The notes under the pieces are model-generated. The model was not told the origin of the DNA and ran no database searches. It saw only the letters and a program-made list of their open reading frames with translations. DNA of 64,000 nt, taken from the NCBI GenBank assembly GCA_903876765.1, contig CAIRBH010000003.1:20921-84920 (forward strand), read 5' to 3'. Numbering within the stretch: position 1 is the first letter of the stretch; the number at the start of each line of letters is the position of its first letter. Origin of the DNA: an uncultured Pseudomonadota bacterium (GTDB taxonomy: Bacteria > Pseudomonadota > Gammaproteobacteria > Burkholderiales > Methylophilaceae). A program made the translations under genes and the position numbers. Positions 1 through 9,986 of the stretch are shown here, in pieces.

Positions 1-325
1 GTTTAACATTCAATACGGGCAAGTCGCGTACAGAATAATCAATATGATGCGCAGTTAAATGCGCCTCAGTGACAGGCATATCGGTACAAGTAAATGAGAT
101 GTGGTCTATGGTAGTGAGTACATTGGTGAGCGGCGCGCCCTCGCCACGGTATTCCGCCAAATGCATGACATGCCTATCGCCAATATAAAGCCAGAAACCA
201 CGACTGGTAAAACCCTCTCGCGGCCCAACTTTTAAACCCACCACGTCGCAATAGAAATCTTTAAGCTTGAGCATCACCTCATAAGGCGTGCGCAGATTAA
301 CGTGGTTGAGTTCGGTGACTGGCAT
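1..325 (-). CDS. VOC/glyoxalase-family protein, truncated by the window edge
   Basis: Minus-strand translation MPVTELNHVNLRTPYEVMLKLKDFYCDVVGLKVGPREGFTSRGFWLYIGDRHVMHLAEY... resembles a VOC-fold domain; the ORF runs off the window start. Confidence 0.75.
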   Translation of the reverse strand, partial: MPVTELNHVNLRTPYEVMLKLKDFYCDVVGLKVGPREGFTSRGFWLYIGDRHVMHLAEYRGEGAPLTNVLTTIDHISFTCTDMPVTEAHLTAHHIDYSVRDLPVLNVK

Positions 326-341
326 TAATATTCTCTAGTGA

Positions 342-761
342 TTACAACCAAGGATTTAACAAGTTTACGCCACTAGCTTCTACATCTTTTGTATTGCGCG
401 TCACTAGCACCATGTCTTGCACAATAGCTATAGCGGCAATCATGCTATCAATCAATGGCAATGGCTTGCCTTGCATTTCGGCTGCGGCTTGTAACTTGCC
501 CCATTGCAACGCCTCACTCACAGTTACGCCGATAATTTTTCCTGTAAATCGCTCGCGCACATCTTTTTCTAACCAAATTTGCAAATCATCTTTTTTGGGC
601 GAGCTTGGTAATTTACTCACACCTTTTTGAATCTCGCCCAAAGTGAGGCTACTAATATAAAGCGTGGCATGGTTTTGCTGCTGCACCCAATTTACCACTG
701 AAGCGTTACCCTGTTTTTTTGCCAGTTCAGAAATCACGCAGGTATCTAGTAAGTAATTCAT
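342..761 (-). CDS. PIN-domain ribonuclease toxin (VapC/FitB-like)
   Basis: MNYLLDTCVISELAKK start and LPLIDSMIAAIAIVQDMVLVTRNTKDVEASGV end carry the PIN acidic residues; preceded by an antitoxin ORF. Confidence 0.88.
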   Translation of the reverse strand: MNYLLDTCVISELAKKQGNASVVNWVQQQNHATLYISSLTLGEIQKGVSKLPSSPKKDDLQIWLEKDVRERFTGKIIGVTVSEALQWGKLQAAAEMQGKPLPLIDSMIAAIAIVQDMVLVTRNTKDVEASGVNLLNPWL

Positions 762-766
762 AAAAA

Positions 767-1027
767 TTACAAACCACTTAAATCAATGTCGCGTGGCAAC
801 TCCTGGCTACGCGTTAAATCAAGCTCCACAGCATACATGGGCGAATCTTGAAAAAACTGAAATAAGTTTTTTTGTGGTTGCTTCATGCGCTGGTATTCTT
901 CAACCGACATCACCACTACCGCTTCGCGCCCATGCTTAGTCACGGTTTGCGGACCATGCTTAATCGCTTCTTCCACCACTTCACTAAAACGGTTTTTTGC
1001 TTCTTGTAATTGCCACGTCGCTGTCAT
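767..1027 (-). CDS. Phd/YefM-family antitoxin
   Basis: TWQLQEAKNRFSEVVEEAIKHGPQTVTKHGREAVVVMSVEEYQRM is typical of Phd/YefM; adjacent to the PIN toxin. Confidence 0.88.
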   Translation of the reverse strand: MTATWQLQEAKNRFSEVVEEAIKHGPQTVTKHGREAVVVMSVEEYQRMKQPQKNLFQFFQDSPMYAVELDLTRSQELPRDIDLSGL

Positions 1028-1134
1028 TATACACCTCTACTCTGTCTAGTCTAGCCAGAATAGGCTTTTTTTAGGGTAAATGCAAGGGGGATATTAATCA
1101 ATAAACAATACTAGAGTTGCGAACTTAATGCACC

Positions 1135-1365
1135 TCAAAAAGGATAAAGTTGGCGATATTTAGCCAGCTCTTGATTCAGGGCTAATGCTTGAATTTCACC
1201 ATAATAGTATGCAGTTAAGGGACTTTCTGCGTCACTTACCCATAACCCATCAATGTTAGCATCAGGCTTATCTACCTTAGCAAGCAAAGCATCTATTAAC
1301 TCAATTTTCTCAGTAACAGGCAGCGCATTAGCTTGCTCAATAATAGTTTGAGTGGTTGTGTTCAT
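1135..1365 (-). CDS. Putative addiction-module component (PF09720/TIGR02574-like small protein)
   Basis: ALPVTEKIELIDALLAKVD...LWVSDAESPLTAYYYGEIQAL resembles the 'W..EaexR..ay..Gei' pattern of that family. Confidence 0.6.
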   Translation of the reverse strand: MNTTTQTIIEQANALPVTEKIELIDALLAKVDKPDANIDGLWVSDAESPLTAYYYGEIQALALNQELAKYRQLYPF

Positions 1366-1438
1366 ACAAAAGTCTCCTTTACTTTATTGTTAAATACTTA
1401 ACGCAAAAAGTAGACCGTATGCAATACGGGCTTGCTTG

Positions 1439-1951
1439 TTATTTCATCTTATCAATTTTAATGAGCTGCTCATATAACTTTTCTATTACTTCAAATATTG
1501 GAGTTAGCTGAAACGACTCGCCATAAAACTTATATATATCGCCATCCAAAGCTCTAAGAAAAACCTTTTCAGGGAATCCTTTTGCACCAGTAACAATGTT
1601 GTTGTCAAAAAATGCATGCCCATGATGATTTAAAACCCAAGTATCCAGTCTTTCATCAAAGTGCTCTAGATGATTTCTAAGTTTTCTTATCGGCTTTAAA
1701 TCTAGCTCTAGTAACTTAGAAAAACTTCTTAAAATTTCTTCTCTGTCTGAACCAGCCTTAGCATCAAATAATTTATCTACATTCGTTACATGAATAATAA
1801 AGTGATGAAGGTTATAAAAAACTGAAAAAGTGTCATTAAGTTCTTTAGCCTTTTGGAATTCAGAGTAGCTTCGTTTTGCGTACTCTAACTGACAGATGGC
1901 TTCTCTTAAATAGAATCGCCACTTTTCCACTTTACTTAGTCCAAAATACAA
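1439..1951 (-). CDS. Hypothetical alpha-helical protein, candidate HEPN-like domain
   Basis: 170-aa ORF with RKLRNHLEHFDERLD, matching the R-[ND]-x3-H HEPN RNase motif; family assignment not verified. Confidence 0.5.
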   Translation of the reverse strand: MYFGLSKVEKWRFYLREAICQLEYAKRSYSEFQKAKELNDTFSVFYNLHHFIIHVTNVDKLFDAKAGSDREEILRSFSKLLELDLKPIRKLRNHLEHFDERLDTWVLNHHGHAFFDNNIVTGAKGFPEKVFLRALDGDIYKFYGESFQLTPIFEVIEKLYEQLIKIDKMK

Positions 1952-2041
1952 TTCGCGATACGAGAACTAGGCACATCCGCGCAGACATTACGAGTAGTAA
2001 GGCAAGCGGATGTAACAACGTTATCGTGAAGCGAGTGCATT

Positions 2042-3826
2042 TTATGCCGCCAGATTTTGTGAGCGAACGCGTATATGCAACTCCCGAAGTTGCTTCTCAT
2101 CCACCTCATTCGGAGCATTAGTCATCAAGCACTGTGCACGTTGTGTTTTAGGGAAGGCAATCACATCACGAATAGATTCTGCGCCTGTCATTAAGGTCAC
2201 CAAACGGTCTAAGCCAAAGGCAAGGCCACCATGCGGCGGTGCGCCGTATTGCAAGGCATCTAGCAGGAAGCCGAATTTTTCTTGGGCTTCTTCTTTACTT
2301 ATTTTTAGCGCGTCGAATACTTTGGATTGCACGTCTTGCTTGTGAATACGTACTGAGCCGCCGCCTACTTCCCAGCCATTAAGTACCATGTCATAGGCTT
2401 TTGAAAGCGCCGCACCTGGGTTGCTGGTGAGCAAATCTTCATGGCCGTCTTTGGGTGCGGTGAACGGATGATGCAAGGCAGCCCATCTATCATTTTCTTC
2501 GTCGTGTTCAAACATAGGGAAGTCTACTACCCATAATGGCGCCCATGCGCGGCCATCAACATGGCCTTTATCATGGCCGACTTTAAGACGCAAAGCACCT
2601 AATGCTTCATTGACCACTTTGCTTTTATCTGCACCAAAAAACACGATGTCACCATTTTGTGCGCCGGTGCGGTCTATAATGGCTTGTAATGCTGTGGCAT
2701 GAATGTTTTTAACGATTGGGCTTTGTAGGCCTTCTTCGTTCAATTTTGTCACATCATTAATTTTGATGTAGGCCAAGCCTTTAGCGCCGTAGATTTTAAC
2801 AAATTCAGTATATGCATCAATCTCGCTACGGGCAATCGCCGCGCCATTAGGTACGCGCAAGGCCGCCACACGGCCACCTGCCATATTGGCAGCACCAGCA
2901 AATACTTTAAAATCAACGTCTTTCATCACGTCTGACAACTCGGTAATTTCTAGCGTCACGCGCATATCTGGTTTATCTGAGCCGTAACGTGTCATAGCTT
3001 CATGAAACGACATACGCGGAAAAACTGCTGGCAAATCTACGTTTTGCACCTTTTTCAGCATTTGTCGTATCATTTCTTCAACGATATCCATAATCTGATT
3101 TTCGGTCATGAATGAGGTTTCAATATCTACTTGGGTGAATTCTGGCTGGCGGTCTGCACGTAAATCTTCATCACGGAAGCATTTGGTAATTTGGAAGTAG
3201 CGGTCAAAGCCAGACACCATCAATAGCTGTTTAAAAAGCTGCGGTGATTGTGGCAAGGCAAAAAATTGCCCAGCGTGAACGCGGCTAGGTACTAAGTAAT
3301 CGCGCGCACCTTCTGGCGTTGAACGGGTCAGCATGGGTGTTTCGACTTCAATAAAGCCATTCACATCCAAGTAGTCACGCAGGGTTTTAGAGACCCGATA
3401 GCGCAACATCATGTTTTTTTGCATGGCTGGGCGGCGTAAATCAATGTATCTATGCTGCAAGCGCACGGTTTCGGTCAGACTTTCATCGTCCAACATAAAA
3501 GGTGGCGTAAGCGAGGCGTTCAGCACTTCAATTTCAGTGGCTATCATTTCAACTTCGCCTGTAGCTAAATTGGCATTGACCGCGCCTTCAGGACGGGCGC
3601 GCACTTCACAAACCACTTTGAGCACGTATTCACTGCGCACGCTTTCGGCGATGGCGAATGCCGCTTTTGCATCTGGGTTGACGACAATTTGTGCCATGCC
3701 TTCACGGTCACGCAAGTCGATAAATATAACGCCACCATGGTCACGGCGACGGTGCGCCCAACCACATAAAGTAACAGTTTGGCCGATGTGTTCGCGGTTT
3801 AAATGACCGCAGTAATGTGTACGCAT
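2042..3826 (-). CDS. aspS: Aspartyl-tRNA synthetase
   Basis: [43 protein letters not shown]...; class II motif [15 protein letters not shown]. Confidence 0.98.
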   Translation of the reverse strand: MRTHYCGHLNREHIGQTVTLCGWAHRRRDHGGVIFIDLRDREGMAQIVVNPDAKAAFAIAESVRSEYVLKVVCEVRARPEGAVNANLATGEVEMIATEIEVLNASLTPPFMLDDESLTETVRLQHRYIDLRRPAMQKNMMLRYRVSKTLRDYLDVNGFIEVETPMLTRSTPEGARDYLVPSRVHAGQFFALPQSPQLFKQLLMVSGFDRYFQITKCFRDEDLRADRQPEFTQVDIETSFMTENQIMDIVEEMIRQMLKKVQNVDLPAVFPRMSFHEAMTRYGSDKPDMRVTLEITELSDVMKDVDFKVFAGAANMAGGRVAALRVPNGAAIARSEIDAYTEFVKIYGAKGLAYIKINDVTKLNEEGLQSPIVKNIHATALQAIIDRTGAQNGDIVFFGADKSKVVNEALGALRLKVGHDKGHVDGRAWAPLWVVDFPMFEHDEENDRWAALHHPFTAPKDGHEDLLTSNPGAALSKAYDMVLNGWEVGGGSVRIHKQDVQSKVFDALKISKEEAQEKFGFLLDALQYGAPPHGGLAFGLDRLVTLMTGAESIRDVIAFPKTQRAQCLMTNAPNEVDEKQLRELHIRVRSQNLAA

Positions 3827-3915
3827 AATATGTAAAGTCTTGTTAAATAATCAGTTAAATTGAATGGTTAGCTTGGTAAATTAAGTCATGTTTTAATAGG
3901 GTGTGGCTATCATTG

Positions 3916-4527
3916 CTAGTGCTTGGATTGCTTGATTTTATCAACTGGGGCGACTACGCCCATGCTGATGATATATTTGAGTGCCTCATCCACGCTCATA
4001 TCGAGCTCAATGACTTCTGCGCGCGGCATCATTAAAAAATAACCGCCTGTAGGGTTTGGTGTAGTAGGCACGTAAACGCTGACATAATCACTAGGCAAAT
4101 GGTTGGCAACATCACCGCCTGGCTTGCCAGTGACAAAGGCAATCGTCCAAGTCCCCAACTTAGGGAATTGTACTAAAACTGCCTGACGGAACGCATTGCC
4201 AGAATCTGAAAATAAGGTGTCTGACACTTGCTTAACGCTGGCGTAAATAGATTTGACTACTGGCACACGTGCCAGCATGGCTTCCCATAATAAAATTAAT
4301 CGCTTACCGAAAAAATTAGTGGCGATTAGCCCTGTCATAAAAATAATTAATAGGGTTAGCAGCGCACCTACCCCTGGGATTTCTAAGCCCAACTGGGCTT
4401 TGGGACGCCAATTTTCTGGTAGCAATAATAAGCTTTTATCCATGGTGCCGATGAGGCTGGATATCACCCAAACCGTAATAAACAAAGGCACTAATACCAG
4501 CAAACCGGTAATAAAATATTTTTTCAT
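3916..4527 (-). CDS. DUF502 family membrane protein
   Basis: MKKYFITGLLVLVPLFITVWVI...; LGTWTIAFVTG, YVSVYVPTTPNPTGGYF motifs. Confidence 0.92.
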   Translation of the reverse strand: MKKYFITGLLVLVPLFITVWVISSLIGTMDKSLLLLPENWRPKAQLGLEIPGVGALLTLLIIFMTGLIATNFFGKRLILLWEAMLARVPVVKSIYASVKQVSDTLFSDSGNAFRQAVLVQFPKLGTWTIAFVTGKPGGDVANHLPSDYVSVYVPTTPNPTGGYFLMMPRAEVIELDMSVDEALKYIISMGVVAPVDKIKQSKH

Positions 4528-4572
4528 GTGTTCAGTTGTATCAGTTGATGGATATTAAACATAAGCCCAAGC

Positions 4573-4893
4573 TTAGTGGCAGGCACAACCTGTTGCACAG
4601 GGTGCTGCTGTAGTTGCAGTGTCTGAGTTTGGCGCAGCACTTGTTGCGGGCGTGCTGGCTGACGGCGCACTTGCATCAGCCTTGCCAGTGCTAGCAGCTG
4701 TCTTGGTGTTGCCGTTTTTAAAGTCTGTGGCGTACCAGCCACTGCCCGTTAGTTGAAAGCTAGGCGCAGACAGTTGTTTGCTAAAAGTTTCGGCGCCACA
4801 AGCTGGACAAGCCTCAGTGCTGGCAGCACTGATTTTGCGCATCACTTCTGCCTTGTGGCCGCAACTTGCGCATTGATAATCATAAATAGGCAT
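4573..4893 (-). CDS. FmdB-family zinc ribbon protein
   Basis: MPIYDYQCASCGHKAEVMRKIS...CPACG with Ser/Ala/Thr-rich tail ending CATGCACH. Confidence 0.92.
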   Translation of the reverse strand: MPIYDYQCASCGHKAEVMRKISAASTEACPACGAETFSKQLSAPSFQLTGSGWYATDFKNGNTKTAASTGKADASAPSASTPATSAAPNSDTATTAAPCATGCACH

Positions 4894-4935
4894 AAAACCA
4901 CCTTTAACATCAATTAAATAACCGTGGATTATACC

Positions 4936-5967
4936 TTATTTGGCGCTAGCGATACTTTGCAAGACTGATTGAATAGCTAGGCAATTCTGTTTAGCGTCAT
5001 CTGTATTTAATAAGGGTGCTTTATCATTGAGTACACAATCACTAAAGTGCGCTATTTCTAAAATAAAATGATTGCTTGCTGCCAAGCGCTCTTCGCCACA
5101 TCGGCCATCTTCTAGCGCCCAGCTAATTACGGGGTGGTCTTGCTCAAATACCCAAGCAGCATGGCATTTTATCCAACCTAGGGTGCCAATAATTTCATAT
5201 TCAGATTTGCGGCTACGTTCAAAACTAATATCAAAATGACCAAAACGGGCACGTCCTTGTGCATCTGCGCCAAAATCTAATACGCCACTGCTGACTATGT
5301 CAGCACCATGCTCATTGAACTTGGCCTGGGCGACTACTGCAACAGGTTGTGCAGGCTTGCCGTTTTGCGCAAAACACCATCGCAGGGCATGGATGGCATA
5401 AGGGCCTATATCCCACATTGCACCGCCACCATCGGCCATACTGCGATTAATGCGGTATATACGTGCTGGCTGCATTAAAAATGAAAAAGAAGCCCGTGCA
5501 GACAACACATCACCGATTAAGCCAGCATCAATCATGGCTTGTATGCGTGCATGTTGTGGATGAAAGCGGTACATAAAGCCTTCCATCACTTTTACCTTAT
5601 TGTTAATGGCGGCCTGCGCTATGGCCTCAATATCTTCAACTGTGGTTGTCATGGGCTTTTCAATTAAGATATGTTTACCTGCATTGATGGCCTTTAATGC
5701 CCATGCGGCGTGCTCTTCATTGGCCATTGGGCAGTATATCGCTTCTACATTGGCGTCATCAATTAAGCTGTTCAAATCGTCATAACAGCACACATCAGCG
5801 CTATAAGATGGCGCATATTTTTCTAGTGTAGCTTTTGCCGCCCCGGCACGACGACTAGCAATCGCAACTAATCTGGCATTAGGCGCATTTATGATAGCCG
5901 GTAGTAAACGCTCATTGACCCTTGCCGCGCCCAAAATACCCCAGTTTAACTGTCTGATCTTATCCAT
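4936..5967 (-). CDS. Gfo/Idh/MocA-family oxidoreductase
   Basis: NWGILGAARVNERLLPAI and IEKPMTTTVEDIEAIAQAA; EGFMYRFHPQH. Confidence 0.9.
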   Translation of the reverse strand: MDKIRQLNWGILGAARVNERLLPAIINAPNARLVAIASRRAGAAKATLEKYAPSYSADVCCYDDLNSLIDDANVEAIYCPMANEEHAAWALKAINAGKHILIEKPMTTTVEDIEAIAQAAINNKVKVMEGFMYRFHPQHARIQAMIDAGLIGDVLSARASFSFLMQPARIYRINRSMADGGGAMWDIGPYAIHALRWCFAQNGKPAQPVAVVAQAKFNEHGADIVSSGVLDFGADAQGRARFGHFDISFERSRKSEYEIIGTLGWIKCHAAWVFEQDHPVISWALEDGRCGEERLAASNHFILEIAHFSDCVLNDKAPLLNTDDAKQNCLAIQSVLQSIASAK

Positions 5968-6035
5968 CTCAACCTCTTAAATAGCATTGTTATTTTCAAA
6001 CACATCTGATTTTAGCCAACTATGGTTTTGCCAAA

Positions 6036-6590
6036 CTATGGGCTAGCCCACTTAATACTACAGCCTATACTGGCAAATTGCTGCCTAGGGCCTAAATCTG
6101 TCTCGGCAATCAGCTTCATGGCATGAAATAGATCTCGCGTACTGTGGGGCGCGGCTTCTTTGCGGCTCTCATCAAATCTGCCACGATATTGCAATTGCCC
6201 GTGACGATTAAAGCCAAAAAAGTCTGGGGTGCAAACCGCATCATAAGCTTTGGCTACCTGCTGAGTTTTGTCTAGCAAATAGGGAAAAGGAAAATCAGCT
6301 GCCAGCGCGACTTTTATCATATTGTCAAAACTATCTTCTTGATAGTCTTTGCTGTCGTTAGACATGATAGCCACGCTATTAATGCCTAGCATTTTCAGCT
6401 CGCGGCAATCTGCCAGTAAGCGCGGTAAAATGGCCTTCACATAAGGGCAGTGGTTGCAAATAAACATTACCAATAAGCCATTTTTACCCATTATTTGTGC
6501 CAAAGAAATCATGCTGCCATCTATATTGGGTAAATTAAAGTCGGCGGCTTGCCAACCAAAATCACATACAGGTGGGTTTAAACTTGCCAT
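6036..6590 (-). CDS. Thioredoxin-like (AhpC/TSA superfamily) protein
   Basis: FNLPNIDGSMISLAQIMGKNGLLVMFICNHCPYVKAILPRL. Confidence 0.85.
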   Translation of the reverse strand: MASLNPPVCDFGWQAADFNLPNIDGSMISLAQIMGKNGLLVMFICNHCPYVKAILPRLLADCRELKMLGINSVAIMSNDSKDYQEDSFDNMIKVALAADFPFPYLLDKTQQVAKAYDAVCTPDFFGFNRHGQLQYRGRFDESRKEAAPHSTRDLFHAMKLIAETDLGPRQQFASIGCSIKWASP

Positions 6591-6645
6591 GTTTTACTCC
6601 AATGTTGTCTATAATTTAATCTTATCATTTTAACTTGCAGGCATC

Positions 6646-7380
6646 ATGTCTAACTTTAGATTTTATAGCGCTGAAAATTTACACCTAGGCGCTACCGTCA
6701 AGTTATCTGACAACGCCGCCAGCCATGCCACGCGAGCCTTACGTTTAAACTTGGGGGATACGCTACATCTGTTTAATGGCGATGGTGTGGACTATGCGGG
6801 CGAGCTCATCAGCGTTAAAAAGAACGAGGTGTTAGTCAAGCTCAGCACTAGCCAAGTGATAGAAAATGAATCCCCACTTAATATTACATTGCTACAAGGC
6901 ATTTCTAGTGGCGATCGCATGGATTACACCATACAAAAAGCCGTAGAGCTGGGCGTGGCGGTTATTCAGCCTATCGCTACCGAGCGCAGTGTAGTCAAAC
7001 TGACGGCAGAACGCGCGCAAAAACGCTTAGAACATTGGCAAAATGTGGCGATTTCGGCCTGCGAACAATGCGGACGTGCGACTGTGCCAGCATTGTTAGC
7101 GCCAGTGAGTTTATCAGTATGGCTAGCGTCTAATCAGCAAAATAACGCTATGCGCGTATTGCTCAACCCGCTGGGCGCAAAGCGCCTGTCAGCATTGTCC
7201 GCTGCGCCGCAACACATACAATTGCTCATAGGCGCAGAGGGCGGTTTAACGAGCGCAGAAATCGCTTTGGCCATCCATCACGGCTTTCAATCGGTGATTT
7301 TAGGGCCACGTATTTTACGCACCGAAACCGCCGCCCTAACTGCTATTTCTGCCATGCAAACGCTTTGGGGTGACTTCTAA
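6646..7380 (+). CDS. rsmE: 16S rRNA (uracil1498-N3)-methyltransferase
   Basis: LLQGISSGDRMDYTIQKAVELGV..., LLIGAEGGLTSAEI, ILGPRILRTETAALTAI. Confidence 0.96.
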   Translation: MSNFRFYSAENLHLGATVKLSDNAASHATRALRLNLGDTLHLFNGDGVDYAGELISVKKNEVLVKLSTSQVIENESPLNITLLQGISSGDRMDYTIQKAVELGVAVIQPIATERSVVKLTAERAQKRLEHWQNVAISACEQCGRATVPALLAPVSLSVWLASNQQNNAMRVLLNPLGAKRLSALSAAPQHIQLLIGAEGGLTSAEIALAIHHGFQSVILGPRILRTETAALTAISAMQTLWGDF

Positions 7381-7382
7381 GA

Positions 7383-7442
7383 CAAATATATTTGCTTATA
7401 TTACAAATATATTTTATTATTTTGTAAATTATACAAAATAAT
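7383..7442. promoter_or_regulatory. Cluster of palindromes and direct repeats upstream of the HTH-argA fusion (candidate operator)
   Basis: Palindrome CAAATATATTTG (7383-7394); near-identical ACAAATATATTTG/T at 7382 and 7403 (21 bp apart); inverted repeat ATTATTTTGTA-AATTA-TACAAAATAAT (7416-7442); ATG at 7448. Confidence 0.6.
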
Positions 7443-7447
7443 ACCCG

Positions 7448-9040
7448 ATGTCACTCGCACATTCTCTTCGTCAGCGGCGCAAGTCGCTAAAAATGACACT
7501 GCAAACACTGGCCACGCAAGTGGGCGCAGATGCTGGCAATTTATCGCGCATTGAACGTGGCGAATTAGGCATTAGTGAAACACTGTTGCGTAAAGTAGCG
7601 GCGGCGCTAGATTGCAGCCCAGCCTATTTGTACGCACAAAGTGAGCTTAACCCAGCCCATTTGAGTGCAGCAGCGCATGGCTCTGCCCCCGCCTTAACAT
7701 ACATACAGCCCAATAATGCCAAAGATTTTGTGCAATGGTTTCGCTCTGCTACGCCTTATATTCACGCATTTGGTGGGCGCACCTTTGTCATTGCTTTTGG
7801 CGGGGAGGTGGTGGATGAAAAACAATTTGTTGCACTATCACACGACTTAAACCTGCTGGCCAGCCTAGAAGTGCGCCTAGTATTGGTACACGGCGCACGC
7901 CCGCAAATTGAGCAGCGCTTAAAGCGCGATAAATTAAATGCTAAATATGTCCTCGGCCTGCGCGTGACTGATGATGCAGCAATGGAAGCCGTTAAAGAGG
8001 CGAATGGCGCAATTCGGGTAGAAATAGAAGCGTTACTTTCTATGGGGCTGGTCAACTCGCCGATGGCGGGCGCAGATATTCGGGTGGCCAGTGGCAATTT
8101 TGTCACAGCAAAACCCATGGGCGTGCGCGAAGGGGTTGATTTGCAGCATACTGGCGAAGTACGCAGAATAGATGCCGTCGCCATACAAAAGCGCTTAAAT
8201 GAAGGTGAATTAGTCTTGTTATCGCCGCTGGGCTATTCGCCAACGGGCGAAGCCTTTAACTTAAGTTTAGAAGATGTGGCGGTGAGCGCGGCCATTGCAC
8301 TAGATGCAGATAAATTGATTTTCTTGATGGATTCTGCTGGCGTGCATAATTTACGCGGTGAGCTACTGCGTGAAATGACCGCAGAAAAGGCCAAAAACTT
8401 GCTGCGCAATGTCAGTGAAAACGAGCAAGCAATCAATGTGTCAGAAGACGTGAATTACTATCTACCAGCTGCGGTCCGCGCTTGTGAGCAGGGCGTTGCA
8501 AGGACGCATCTTATTTCGCGCCATATTGATGGTGCAATTATACAAGAGCTGTTTACCGTTGAAGGCATAGGCACTATGGTCACAGAGCTAAGCTTAGAAA
8601 GCATGCGGCAAGCCCATATTGACGATGTTGGCGGTATTTTAAAACTGATAGAGCCACTAGAATTAGAAGGCTTTTTAGTTAGGCGTGGGCGAGAGCGCAT
8701 AGAAATGGAAATTAATCATTTTTATGTGATGGAACATGGCAACCGCGTGATTGGCTGCGCGGCACTTTATCCGTTTGTTGCTGAGCGTACCGCTGAATTT
8801 GCCTGCCTAGCCATAGACCCCGCCTACCGTGGCGCAGGGCGTGGTGATAAATTATTTTATTACTGTGCCAATCAAGCCAAAACACTAGGCTTTAAAAGCT
8901 TATTTTGCCTGACCACCCGCACCGAACACTGGTTTTTAGAGCGTGGTTTTATCGAACAAAATGTAGAAAAACTGCCCGCTGAAAAACAACAACTTTATAA
9001 CTATCAGCGTAAATCTAAAGTTTTTAGCAAAACCTTATAA
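7448..9040 (+). CDS. argA: N-acetylglutamate synthase (amino acid kinase + GNAT domains) with N-terminal XRE-type HTH domain
   Basis: Residues 1-70 SLRQRRKSLKMTLQTLATQVGADAGNLSRIERGELGISETLLRKVAAALDCSPAYL are HTH_3-like; then ArgA-like FVIAFGGEVVDE...LVLVHGARPQIEQRL and GNAT motif CLAIDPAYRGAGRGDKLFYY. Confidence 0.93.
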   Translation: MSLAHSLRQRRKSLKMTLQTLATQVGADAGNLSRIERGELGISETLLRKVAAALDCSPAYLYAQSELNPAHLSAAAHGSAPALTYIQPNNAKDFVQWFRSATPYIHAFGGRTFVIAFGGEVVDEKQFVALSHDLNLLASLEVRLVLVHGARPQIEQRLKRDKLNAKYVLGLRVTDDAAMEAVKEANGAIRVEIEALLSMGLVNSPMAGADIRVASGNFVTAKPMGVREGVDLQHTGEVRRIDAVAIQKRLNEGELVLLSPLGYSPTGEAFNLSLEDVAVSAAIALDADKLIFLMDSAGVHNLRGELLREMTAEKAKNLLRNVSENEQAINVSEDVNYYLPAAVRACEQGVARTHLISRHIDGAIIQELFTVEGIGTMVTELSLESMRQAHIDDVGGILKLIEPLELEGFLVRRGRERIEMEINHFYVMEHGNRVIGCAALYPFVAERTAEFACLAIDPAYRGAGRGDKLFYYCANQAKTLGFKSLFCLTTRTEHWFLERGFIEQNVEKLPAEKQQLYNYQRKSKVFSKTL

Positions 9041-9061
9041 GCAAATTTTAGTTACAATTAG

Positions 9062-9985
<924 letters not shown>

Positions 9986-9986
9986 A

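Noticed and set aside
1952-2030. Integron attC site
   Set aside because: Nested-arm shape is reminiscent, but I could not find RYYYAAC/GTTRRRY core sites in the right positions and no integrase is present.
7762-8700. Minus-strand ORFs inside argA
   Set aside because: Shadow ORFs antisense to a well-supported CDS.
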